Positions 1 to 8,089 of a stretch of DNA of 49,360 nt are shown piece after piece. Position 1 is the stretch's first letter. Each line of letters opens with the position of its first letter. The stretch spans positions 1-49,360 of the forward strand of contig JAKFYH010000033.1 of the NCBI GenBank assembly GCA_021730945.1, written 5' to 3'. The notes below the pieces were generated by a model. That model was not told where the DNA came from. It saw only the letters and a program-made list of their open reading frames with translations, and searched no databases. The DNA comes from Acidobacteriota bacterium (GTDB lineage: Bacteria > Acidobacteriota > Vicinamibacteria > Vicinamibacterales > UBA2999). Both the position numbers and the translations under genes were made by a program.

Positions 1-28
1 GGGCGTGGGGCGTGGGGTACGGAGGGCG

Positions 29-1660
29 ATGGCTTTAGCCGTCGCCACGCTGCTACTCGCCGCCACGGTCAACGCTGCCCATGACACGGTCGCCGAGGCC
101 GCAAGGTCAGGCGACGCGGCTGCCGTGAAAGCGCTGCTCAAGCAGGGTGCCGACGTCAACGCCGCGCAGGGCGACGGGATGACGGCGCTGCACTGGGCGG
201 CCACCAACGGCGATGTGGCGATGACGCAGATGCTGCTCGCCGCCGGCGCCAACGTGCGCGCGACCACCCGATTGGGCGGCATTACCGCGCTGCACCTGGC
301 GTCGCAGAACGGCCAGGCGCAGGTGGTGGCGGCCTTGATCGTGGCCGGCGCCGATCCCAAACTGGCGACCACGACCGGCGCCACGCCGCTGATGCTCGCC
401 GCTCGTTCCGGCAACACCGAGACCGTCACCAGGCTGGTGGAAGTCGGCGCGGATATCAACGCCGTGGAAACGACCTACGGTCAGACCGCGTTGATGGTGG
501 CCGCTGGTCTTGACCGCGCCGATGTCGTGCGCGCGCTGCTCGCCAAGGGGGCGGATGCCACGCTCGCCTCGTCTGTGGTCGACCTGACCGCGCTGACCGC
601 TTCCACCGAGGGCCGCGGCGGGGCCGCCGCCGGGCCGCCGGGACGCGACGTCGCCGGCGTGACGCGCGGCTATCGCTATAACGAGTTGATCGGCGCACAG
701 GGCGGCCTCACCGCGCTGCACTTCGCCGTGCGGCAGGGCAGTGCCGGCGCCGTGCACGCCCTGGCCGAGGCCGGTGTCAACGTGAATGCGCCCAGCCCGG
801 GCGATCGCGCCACGCCGCTGCTCGTGGCCCTGATCAACGGCCACCTCGATCTGGCGGCCTACCTGCTCGAGAAGGGCGCCGACCCCAACCTGACGAGCGA
901 TGCCGGCGTGTCGCCGCTCTACGCCACGCTCAACGTGCAGTGGGCGCCGATTGCGGCGTACCCCCAGCCGCGGGCGCACCTGCAACAGTCGCGCTCGTAT
1001 CTCGACATGATGAAGCTCTTGCTCGACAAGGGCGCCGACCCCAACGCGCGCGTGCGCCGGAAGGTGTGGTACTCGGGCTACAACTTCGATCAGTCAGGGG
1101 TGGACGAAGTCGGCGCGTCACCGTTCTGGCGGGCCGCCTACGCCGCCGACGTGGCGGCGATGAAGCTACTGGTGTCGTACGGCGCCGATCCGCTGATCCC
1201 CACCGTCAAGCTGTTCTCGCGGCGCGGTCCCGAAGACCCGACCGCCGGCGCCGACAAGTCGGGCCTGCCGGTGCTGCCAATCGGCGGCCCCGGTGCTTCG
1301 CCGCTGCTGGCGGCCGCGGGTCCCGGATACTCGACCGGATTTGCCGGCAACTCGCATCACCATGCCCCAGGCGGCATGCTGCCTGCGGTGAAGTACCTGG
1401 TGGAGGAACTCGGACTCGACGTCAACGCCGTCGATCAGGATGGCAACACGGTGGTCCACAACGCCGCCGCGCGCGGCGACACCGAGATGGTGCGCTACCT
1501 GGCGTCAAGAGGCGCGGATGTGAAGCGCTACAACCGTTCCGGCCAGACGACCATCGATGTCGCCAACGGCCCGGTGCAGCGCACGCAGCCGTATCCGGAG
1601 ACCATCAAGCTCCTGGAGAGCTTGGGTGCGGTGAACAACCACAAGTGCGTCACGTGCTAG
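29..1660 (+). CDS. Secreted ankyrin-repeat protein
   Basis: Predicted 543-aa exported protein made almost entirely of ankyrin repeats, which mediate protein-protein contacts. The ATG at 29 is chosen because GGAGG lies four bases upstream and the first residues (MALAVATLLLAATVNA) form a signal peptide; an in-frame GTG at 5 would add a charged tail in front of it. Repeats with the GADVNA / TALHWAA / TPLMLAA signatures run from about residue 25 to 190. A second group (about 220-300) is followed by a more irregular stretch, and a last pair lies near 465-515. The protein ends in HKCVTC, a closely spaced cysteine pair that could form a disulfide or bind metal. It is probably periplasmic. The partner is unknown. 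It reads into the remnant in front of the CHAT operon, with no terminator seen. Confidence 0.85.
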   Translation: MALAVATLLLAATVNAAHDTVAEAARSGDAAAVKALLKQGADVNAAQGDGMTALHWAATNGDVAMTQMLLAAGANVRATTRLGGITALHLASQNGQAQVVAALIVAGADPKLATTTGATPLMLAARSGNTETVTRLVEVGADINAVETTYGQTALMVAAGLDRADVVRALLAKGADATLASSVVDLTALTASTEGRGGAAAGPPGRDVAGVTRGYRYNELIGAQGGLTALHFAVRQGSAGAVHALAEAGVNVNAPSPGDRATPLLVALINGHLDLAAYLLEKGADPNLTSDAGVSPLYATLNVQWAPIAAYPQPRAHLQQSRSYLDMMKLLLDKGADPNARVRRKVWYSGYNFDQSGVDEVGASPFWRAAYAADVAAMKLLVSYGADPLIPTVKLFSRRGPEDPTAGADKSGLPVLPIGGPGASPLLAAAGPGYSTGFAGNSHHHAPGGMLPAVKYLVEELGLDVNAVDQDGNTVVHNAAARGDTEMVRYLASRGADVKRYNRSGQTTIDVANGPVQRTQPYPETIKLLESLGAVNNHKCVTC

Positions 1661-1774
1661 GAACCGGCCGGGGCGACGCTCGGTGGTGAGAGCGGCGGAG
1701 AGCACCGCTCCGACGGGCGACGGCCGTCAGTGGCCCGTACTCGTCATGGGCGCCGATTCCTATCCGGCGTTTCC

Positions 1775-1876
1775 ACAGGAGCAACTCCCCGGTTGTGCGC
1801 GGAGTCGGGTGTCATCCTGGCCAAGGGATCGATGGGCGCGAATCTGAACATCACAGTGCAGTGGGCGAAGGCGTGA
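1775..1876 (+). pseudogene. C-terminal remnant of a trypsin-co-occurring domain 1 (trypco1)-like gene
   Basis: In the frame that ends at the TGA at 1874-1876, the last ~25 codons read AESGVILAKGSMG... and finish NITVQWAKA. This is the pattern of the C-terminus of trypco1-type proteins (AExGxIxAKxxxxAxxxVxW, then stop). Those are small ~100-130-aa proteins found in NTPase-linked conflict operons. No start codon or N-terminal half can be found between the ankyrin stop (1660) and here, so I read it as a 5'-truncated relic. Its stop overlaps the GTG start of the CHAT gene (GTGA), the coupling expected if it was once the first gene of the operon. The family assignment is from memory of the family pattern, not from a search. 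Confidence 0.5.
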
Positions 1877-4032
1877 AGAGCTACCTCGAAGTCACGGTGT
1901 TTGTCTCACCGGGGACCAACGGTTCTTACACTGTCAGGGTCGAGTCGCGCCACGGCGGCGTCGCGGGCTATCCGCTGATGCTGCCCTTCGCGTTAGGCGA
2001 CCTGGCCGGAATCGTGACGGGTGTCGCCGCGTCGGTGCGAGAGATTGGCGAGGCGGCGACCCCGGCGACGAATCCCGAGCGCGGCCTGCCGGTTCCTGCT
2101 GGCCGCCGTGCCAGCATCGCCACCAGCGGACGAGACTTCGGCGCCGAGATGTTCGAGGCGCTCTTCAAGGGGCCCGGACTCGAAGTGCTGGCGGCCACCG
2201 TCAGCCGGGCCAAATCCCTGACGAACGACGGCATCGACACCGGGGTACGTATTCGGATCTCGATGGACCTCGAGAACCACGGGATGGTGGAGGTGGCCGG
2301 CCTGCCGTGGGAACTGATCAGCCGCAAGGGTGATGACCCGCTGGTGGTCTCGGACAAGACCCCGCTGGTCCGCTCGTTCGACGTGCTGGAGGCCAGGGAC
2401 TCGGTGCCGCTGAAGGGGGCGCTCCGCATCCTGGTGGTGATGTCAAATCCAAGAGGCACGCCGCCCCTGAATCTCGAAACGGAACGCACGCGAATCGAGC
2501 AGAGTTGGCGGGCCTTGGGCATGACGGTGGACTTCGCGCGACCGGTCCGGGCCGACCTTAGAAAGCAGTTGGGGGCCGAGGTATATCACGTGGTCCATTT
2601 CATGGGCCATGGCGACTTCGACCTGACGAAGGGCGGCATGCTGCTGCTGGAGAAGAACGACGGCGAGCCCGATCCGATCAGCGGGAAAGAGTTCGCCGTG
2701 ATGCTGCAAGACGAACCCCTGCGACTCGTTTATCTGAATGCGTGTAAGACCGGCATGGCCGGGATGACCGGCACCGGGAGCCCCGTGCACCCGTTCGCCG
2801 GCGTCGCCTCGGCGTTAATCAAGAAGGGCGTGCCAGCGGTCGTGGCGATGCAGTTTCCGATCTCAGACGAGGCCGCGATTGCGTTTGCGACGACCTTCTA
2901 CGAGCGCATCGCCCAGAGATTCCCGGTGGAGGCGGCCGTCGCGCAGGCCCGCAGCGCCCTCTACCAGGACGGACACTCGGAGTGGGTGACACCGGTCCTC
3001 TACCTACGTTCCAGCGACGGCGTACTGTTCGACCCATCGGCGGAGCCGGCCCACGCCGCTGCGGCCGGTGTCGCGTCGGCTGCAGCCGCGCCGGCTGCGA
3101 CCACTTCCGGCGCCGCGGATCTCTGGGAACCAGGAGCGGACGACGCAGCGCGCATCTTCCTCGCCGCGTCGTGCAAGGAATTGAAGTCGCTTCAGCGAAC
3201 GCTGGGCGCCGAGCTCAGGGCCCTGGGCCACCGGGTGGTGGACTCGGTACCGCCGCCCGATGATGCCGCGGGGCACGAGACCACCGTGCGCGCCCTCGCC
3301 GCGCGCGCGGACTTGTGCGTCCACTTGATGGGCGACACGCCGGGAAAGAGCATCGGCGAGCCCGGCGCCCTGCGGACCTACCCGGTCGAGCAGTTGCGCA
3401 TCGCGCTCGAGAGTGCGCGTGCGCAACTGGTGATCATTCCAGATGTCGACCTCGACACCATCGAAGATGCCGAATACCAGCAGTACCTGGTGTCGCTCAA
3501 GACCCGGACGTACGACGCCGGGCGATTCGAGTTGGTGCAGACCAGCAAGCTCGAAGTGAAGGCAGCCATCACAGCCAGCCTGCAGCGACAGAAGGACGCA
3601 CGGTCTGCGGCGGCGACACGGAGCTCCGCGGGCGACCCGGTACTGACGGCGTTTGTGGACGCGCACGAGCTCGATCAGGACGTTGCCAACGAGCTGGTGA
3701 CCTTTCTGAGCACGCGTGACGTCGAGGCCTTCTTCCAAACCAGCGACGGCTCGACCGATGACGCGCTCAGGCAGCTTGGTGACAACATCAAGAACTACCC
3801 GCTCTACATCCTGGTCACGGGAAAAGCCGACAAGGAATTCGTCACCAACCACGCGAATAAGGCGCGGACGTCTGCCAACGCCTCGCGCCGGCAAATCCTG
3901 ATCGCCAGGTACGAGAGCGGTGACGACCCGGCCATCGACCTGTCGCGGCTGAAAATTACCAGTGCGTTAAAGCGGCCCACGCCGAACCCCGTCGACGCGA
4001 TGTTCAAGACCCCGGCCGAGCCCAAATCATGA
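1873..4032 (+). CDS. CHAT-domain cysteine protease with two C-terminal TIR-like modules
   Basis: A 719-aa protein. The GTG at 1873 is preferred because it overlaps the preceding remnant's stop as GTGA; in-frame upstream codons give non-protein-like sequence. Residues ~100-400 form a CHAT (caspase-HetF-associated with TPRs) domain. Its catalytic dyad is visible as HFMGHG (His ~246) and YLNACKTG (Cys ~291). The N-terminal ~90 residues hold a beta-rich segment and a hydrophobic stretch (LMLPFALGDLAGIV). After an Ala-rich linker come two Rossmann-like modules, at ~427-560 (begins RIFLAASCKEL) and ~588-690 (begins DPVLTAFVDAHEL). They resemble TIR/DUF4062-type folds seen in conflict proteins; whether they hydrolyse NAD is not shown. 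The stop overlaps the next gene's ATG (ATGA). Likely role: a protease effector released or activated by the downstream NTPase. Confidence 0.85.
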   Translation: MKSYLEVTVFVSPGTNGSYTVRVESRHGGVAGYPLMLPFALGDLAGIVTGVAASVREIGEAATPATNPERGLPVPAGRRASIATSGRDFGAEMFEALFKGPGLEVLAATVSRAKSLTNDGIDTGVRIRISMDLENHGMVEVAGLPWELISRKGDDPLVVSDKTPLVRSFDVLEARDSVPLKGALRILVVMSNPRGTPPLNLETERTRIEQSWRALGMTVDFARPVRADLRKQLGAEVYHVVHFMGHGDFDLTKGGMLLLEKNDGEPDPISGKEFAVMLQDEPLRLVYLNACKTGMAGMTGTGSPVHPFAGVASALIKKGVPAVVAMQFPISDEAAIAFATTFYERIAQRFPVEAAVAQARSALYQDGHSEWVTPVLYLRSSDGVLFDPSAEPAHAAAAGVASAAAAPAATTSGAADLWEPGADDAARIFLAASCKELKSLQRTLGAELRALGHRVVDSVPPPDDAAGHETTVRALAARADLCVHLMGDTPGKSIGEPGALRTYPVEQLRIALESARAQLVIIPDVDLDTIEDAEYQQYLVSLKTRTYDAGRFELVQTSKLEVKAAITASLQRQKDARSAAATRSSAGDPVLTAFVDAHELDQDVANELVTFLSTRDVEAFFQTSDGSTDDALRQLGDNIKNYPLYILVTGKADKEFVTNHANKARTSANASRRQILIARYESGDDPAIDLSRLKITSALKRPTPNPVDAMFKTPAEPKS

Positions 4033-7000
4033 GCGGCGACGGCCTGCGCGCCAACCCCTACATCGGCCTGCGCCCGTTCCGTGACGACGACGTCCTGTAT
4101 TTCTACGGCCGTGATCAGCAGACGGCCGAACTACTGGCGATTCTCCGCGAGCATCGTTTTCTGGCCGTGGTGGGCAGTTCCGGTAGCGGCAAGTCGTCAC
4201 TGGTGCGCGCGGGACTGCTGCCGAGCCTGCTGGGCGGCTTCCTGGTGCAGGATCGCGACCGCTGGCGCACCGTGCAGATCAAGCCCGGCGATGCGCCGAT
4301 CGGCAATCTCGCGGCCGGACTCGTCGAGGCGATGGGCCGCCCGGCCGGCGAAGCGGCCGAACTTGAGCGCGACATCCGCGAGAACCACACCGACGCCGTC
4401 GTCACCTTTCTTACAACGCATCTTGGGGACCGGAGCAACCTGTTCCTGCTGGTCGACCAGTTCGAGGAGATCTTCGCTTTTCGTGGTCGCGATGAGGAAG
4501 CGGATCCCAATGCCACCGACCTGAAACGACGGAAAAAGCGCATTCGGCGCCGCGCCGAAGCGGCCGATTTCGTGGACCTGCTGCTCGGCCTGGCCGAGCG
4601 GCGGGAGTTGCCGATCTACGTGTCGCTGACGATGCGCACGGATTTCCTGGGGGAGTGCGACCTCTTCTACGGGTTGCCCGAGGCGCTCAATCGCGGCCGC
4701 TACCTGGTTCCGCGACTGACGCGCGAGCAATTGCGCGATGCGATTGAGTGCCCGGTGCTGCTGCTGAATGCGGAGATGGCGGCCCCGCTCCTGGATCACG
4801 TGCTCAACGAATTGGGCGCCCGCGGCGATCGGCTCCCGGTGCTGCAACACGCGCTCCTGCGGACGTGGGACGCCTGGGACAAGGCTGGCCGCATCGGCCC
4901 GATCGGTCTGGCGGACTATCACGCGGCGGGTGGCATCGACGGCGCGCTCAATCAGGATGCGGAGGGCGCGCTCAAAGGCCTCGACGTCGCCGTGACGGCG
5001 CGCATCTTCAAGCGGCTGACCAATACCGATGCGGGCCTGCGCAGTGTGCGGAGTCCCGCCCGCATCAGCGAGCTGATGGCGGCGTCTGGTGCCGACCGCG
5101 CCACTGTCAGCGCGATCGTCGAGAGATTCGCGCGCGATGGCCGCAGCTTTGTGCACCTGTCCGACGACGGGCAGCCGGGCGACCCGCGCGTGGACATTTC
5201 ACACGAGAGCCTGATCCGTCAGTGGCAGTCGCTGAAGACCTGGGTGGAGGAAGAGCGTGTCTCGCGTGACCACTACCAGGACTTGTTGAAGGCCACCAAG
5301 AGGGCGCGTGGCGCGGCGGCGCTGCTGCAGGACCCCGATTTGAAGATCGCCTTCGACTGGCGCGAACGGGAGCACCCATCGAGCGGATGGGCCCAGCGCT
5401 ACTCAAATGCGGATGGCGACTTCGCGAGCGCCACTGACTACCTCGACGAGAGCGTGCGTGCGCGCTCCATAGAGTTGGCGGAGACGGAACTGTCCCGACG
5501 CTGGAGGCGGGTCGGTCCCCCCGTGGCCATGCTGCTCGTCGCCGCCCTGCTGGGGGCCGGCTTCTACCTGGAATGGCACGAACGGTTGTCGAGCTGGGCA
5601 ATGGGCCGGTTTGGTGTGGACCAGGTCTCGGTAGCTGAAGGGACGGTGGGGATTAGGGGCCTCACGTGGACGACCGACGATCATCGGGCGACGATGACCT
5701 GGGACCAGGCGGACAGGTACTGTCAGGCGCTCAAGATTCCGACACAGGCCGGTGGCCCGGCCTTCGACCACTGGCGCCTGCCGACCCAGAGTGAACTGCT
5801 CGACCTCTACGCGCCAACCGAGGGCAGCGATTTCCTGGGCCGGAAGCTGCTACCGGCGTTTCAACCGGGCGTGAACGCCGACTACCTGTGGAGTTCGGAC
5901 GCCGCCGACCCCTCGTCCAGCACCTCGGACCGGATCGCCGCCGACTTTAGTCGCCAACAGCTGGTGCCGCTGCCACGGGATACGGCCCAGGCGGCGAGCG
6001 CGCTGTGCGTGAACGCAGCTGCCGTGTTTTCCGTGGGCCAACCGACGACGGGGCGAGAGGCCCAGTTAGCCAAGAGAGCCAAGGCCACGGCTGAGGCCCA
6101 GCGGAAACGAGACTTGGTGGTGGGGCTCGCCGGTACCCTGATTCTGGCGCTGCTGTTGACCGTTTACTACCTGCTGGCCACCGGCGGCAGATGGCTGCAA
6201 CGGAAGCTGATCTTCAACCACGTCGTGCATCGCTTCATGGCGTTCGGCGGGCGAAGACAAGTCGAGGTGCCGATCGACGCCGGCCAACGCGTGGATGCGG
6301 TGACGGCCCACGCTACGGCCTATGCCTCGACCGTCCGACGCGTGTTCGGTTGGGGGATCGACGTCGCGGTCTTTCTGCCGGTGGTGGTCGCGATGCTGGT
6401 CGCCATTCTCCAGGGCGATCCTCGTGTCTCGGTCACTCAAGCGGACGGCACGCCGATCGCAGGCGCCTTCCAATACTGGGATGACAAAGCGCTGAAGCTG
6501 ACGCTGACAACTGACGACGGCAGGACGCTGACACTGGACACCGAAGCGCCTCCCCAGCCGGAATTCCTGGGTTGGTCTGGTGGAGACGCGGTCAAGACGA
6601 CCTTGCCGTCAGGGGCGTCGGTAAATGCGACGTCGTTCTTGACGCGTGTCGTCAAGGTGGCTGAGACCGACGACAATCAGGCCAAGACCGGCGTGGAGTG
6701 GTACGGCACCGTCGACGGGACTCAGGCCCGCGATGGCAAGATGTTGTTGAATTACACCTTGGACCACTGGCAGGCGACCAGGGACGCGTGGGCCCAGGAT
6801 CTGGCGTGGCAGTTGGGCCCCGATCAGGCCAAGGTCCGCCAACAGCTCGACAAATGGATCGCGGACAACCCACCGCCGGGCAAGGCTGGCGGGCAGCGCG
6901 AGTTTCCGTCCAGGGGCGCCGTCGTCGACGAGTTCGTTGAGCCGCCGAGTGACGCCGCCGCGATCGTCGTGATCATGGCCAGCCTGATACTCGCCTGGCT

Positions 7001-7889
7001 GTACGAGGTGCTCCAGATTGCTTCGACGCGACAGGCCACGATCGGCATGCGGCTGGCTGGCGTGATGCGGACCGATCTGCATGGCGGGCGGCTCACCTTC
7101 GCACGGGCCAGCGCGTTGTATGTCTACCGGCTTGGCTCGTACCTCACCTTTGGTCTCGGCTTTCTGGTACAGCCGGTGACGAAGAAGAAGCAGACCCTGC
7201 ACGATCGTCTGGCCGGTAGCGTCGTGCTTCGACAACTGAAACCTGATGCTCCCCGGGTTGTCGCGCCGGTGACGCGGAAGGCCGGCATGCTCAACCGGCG
7301 GTTTGCCGCGGTGTGCGTGTTGCTGCTCATGTCCGTCGTCGTCTTTGTTGGCGTGTGGGACGCGGAGCGGTTGGAGAGCGTAGGGGCACCGGGTGAAGAG
7401 CCGACGACCTGGACCGACCCTTGGTCAGACTTAGGCATCCTGTTGACGGTTGGCGAGCTGTCGTTGAACGGTCAGCGCCTGTCTGCGCCCTCGCCATTCA
7501 CCACCCTCGAGGAAATGCAGCCGTCGCTCGTGGTTGCACCTGGCGCGCCGATCGCGGCATTGCTCAAGGCTACTGTCGCCATCACACCGCCGGCCCGTTG
7601 CCATGCAGCGAGTGGTTGTCCCGTTGGATTCGCCATTGGCTACGATTCGGTCAGCGAGTTCATTTCCACGACCAGCCATTGGTCGGGCTGCGACCTGCCG
7701 GCACTCTTCGTGTCCGACCCGCAGGCGGGCAAACCGTTTCCGGTTGAGGCCTCGCTGAGCGCTCCGACGGAGCCAGGCCGGTACCTGGTGTGGTTTGATT
7801 TCATCAAGCTTGGTTCATGCGGAGAGGGCGGGCTTCCGCCCGAGGGGTCGTTATCGAGGCTCGACATGACGATGATCGAGGTGAAGTAG
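4029..7889 (+). CDS. nSTAND1-type NTPase fused to an Lcl/DUF1566-like domain and a split RDD-like membrane domain
   Basis: A 1286-aa protein starting at the ATG of an ATGA overlap with the CHAT gene. The N-terminus NPYIGLRPFRDDD is the hallmark of the novel STAND NTPase 1 family. The P-loop GSSGSGKS lies at 49-56 and the Walker B/sensor LFLLVDQFEE at 138-147. STAND winged-helix and helical regions run to ~490. A first membrane helix lies at ~499-516. Next is an extracytoplasmic C-type-lectin-like/Lcl (DUF1566) domain at ~540-670, with MTWDQADRYC, HWRLPTQSELLDLY and YLWSSD. A second helix lies at ~695-717. An RDD-like membrane domain follows, whose first helix (~770-795) is separated by ~170 soluble residues from its second half (~980-1075; TIGMRLAGV, LHDRLAGSVV). 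One more helix (~1091-1110) and a Cys-containing extracytoplasmic tail end the protein. Probably an envelope-anchored sensor/switch that gates the CHAT protease. Confidence 0.85.
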   Translation: MSGDGLRANPYIGLRPFRDDDVLYFYGRDQQTAELLAILREHRFLAVVGSSGSGKSSLVRAGLLPSLLGGFLVQDRDRWRTVQIKPGDAPIGNLAAGLVEAMGRPAGEAAELERDIRENHTDAVVTFLTTHLGDRSNLFLLVDQFEEIFAFRGRDEEADPNATDLKRRKKRIRRRAEAADFVDLLLGLAERRELPIYVSLTMRTDFLGECDLFYGLPEALNRGRYLVPRLTREQLRDAIECPVLLLNAEMAAPLLDHVLNELGARGDRLPVLQHALLRTWDAWDKAGRIGPIGLADYHAAGGIDGALNQDAEGALKGLDVAVTARIFKRLTNTDAGLRSVRSPARISELMAASGADRATVSAIVERFARDGRSFVHLSDDGQPGDPRVDISHESLIRQWQSLKTWVEEERVSRDHYQDLLKATKRARGAAALLQDPDLKIAFDWREREHPSSGWAQRYSNADGDFASATDYLDESVRARSIELAETELSRRWRRVGPPVAMLLVAALLGAGFYLEWHERLSSWAMGRFGVDQVSVAEGTVGIRGLTWTTDDHRATMTWDQADRYCQALKIPTQAGGPAFDHWRLPTQSELLDLYAPTEGSDFLGRKLLPAFQPGVNADYLWSSDAADPSSSTSDRIAADFSRQQLVPLPRDTAQAASALCVNAAAVFSVGQPTTGREAQLAKRAKATAEAQRKRDLVVGLAGTLILALLLTVYYLLATGGRWLQRKLIFNHVVHRFMAFGGRRQVEVPIDAGQRVDAVTAHATAYASTVRRVFGWGIDVAVFLPVVVAMLVAILQGDPRVSVTQADGTPIAGAFQYWDDKALKLTLTTDDGRTLTLDTEAPPQPEFLGWSGGDAVKTTLPSGASVNATSFLTRVVKVAETDDNQAKTGVEWYGTVDGTQARDGKMLLNYTLDHWQATRDAWAQDLAWQLGPDQAKVRQQLDKWIADNPPPGKAGGQREFPSRGAVVDEFVEPPSDAAAIVVIMASLILAWLYEVLQIASTRQATIGMRLAGVMRTDLHGGRLTFARASALYVYRLGSYLTFGLGFLVQPVTKKKQTLHDRLAGSVVLRQLKPDAPRVVAPVTRKAGMLNRRFAAVCVLLLMSVVVFVGVWDAERLESVGAPGEEPTTWTDPWSDLGILLTVGELSLNGQRLSAPSPFTTLEEMQPSLVVAPGAPIAALLKATVAITPPARCHAASGCPVGFAIGYDSVSEFISTTSHWSGCDLPALFVSDPQAGKPFPVEASLSAPTEPGRYLVWFDFIKLGSCGEGGLPPEGSLSRLDMTMIEVK

Positions 7890-7890
7890 C

Positions 7891-7970
7891 GTGACCCTAA
7901 CACCCGGTAACCGCCTGGGCGCCTACGACATCACGGCACCGCTCGGCGAGGGTGGGATGGGTCAGGTCTA
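7891..7970 (+). pseudogene. 5' fragment of a Hanks-type Ser/Thr protein kinase gene
   Basis: A GTG one base after the nSTAND1 stop opens a frame reading TPGNRLGAYDITAPLGEGG then MGQVY. This is the N-lobe start and Gly-rich loop of bacterial Ser/Thr kinases, which normally continues RARDxxLGRxVALK. The kinase pattern stops at codon 27 and is replaced by unrelated sequence, so the kinase is lost. The frame stays open beyond this point but encodes only the reverse complement of another truncated gene. The 1-nt spacing implies that the intact operon was CHAT - nSTAND1 - kinase. Confidence 0.75.
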
Positions 7971-8072
7971 CATGCGCCTGGCGATCGCCAGGCGTCCGGC
8001 TCCCGACTTCGTTCGAAGCACGGCCGCCATGTCTTCGTCGAGGACCTCGATGCGAGGGTCGGGAACCGGCAA
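7968..8072 (-). pseudogene. Truncated small gene, short conserved acidobacterial family
   Basis: Read on the minus strand from a TTG at 8072: MPVPDPRIEVLDEDMAAVLR and onward to GRLAIARRM, then TAG. This resembles the N-terminal half of a ~70-aa protein family (pattern IEVxDxxMAxxLRxKTxxERLxIAxxM...) that I recall from acidobacteria and other environmental bacteria. It stops at the point where the family would continue. The truncation point coincides with the broken kinase on the other strand, so both were cut by the same rearrangement. Function unknown; the family match is from memory. Confidence 0.45.
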
Positions 8073-8089
8073 GGTGCGTGAACGGGATG

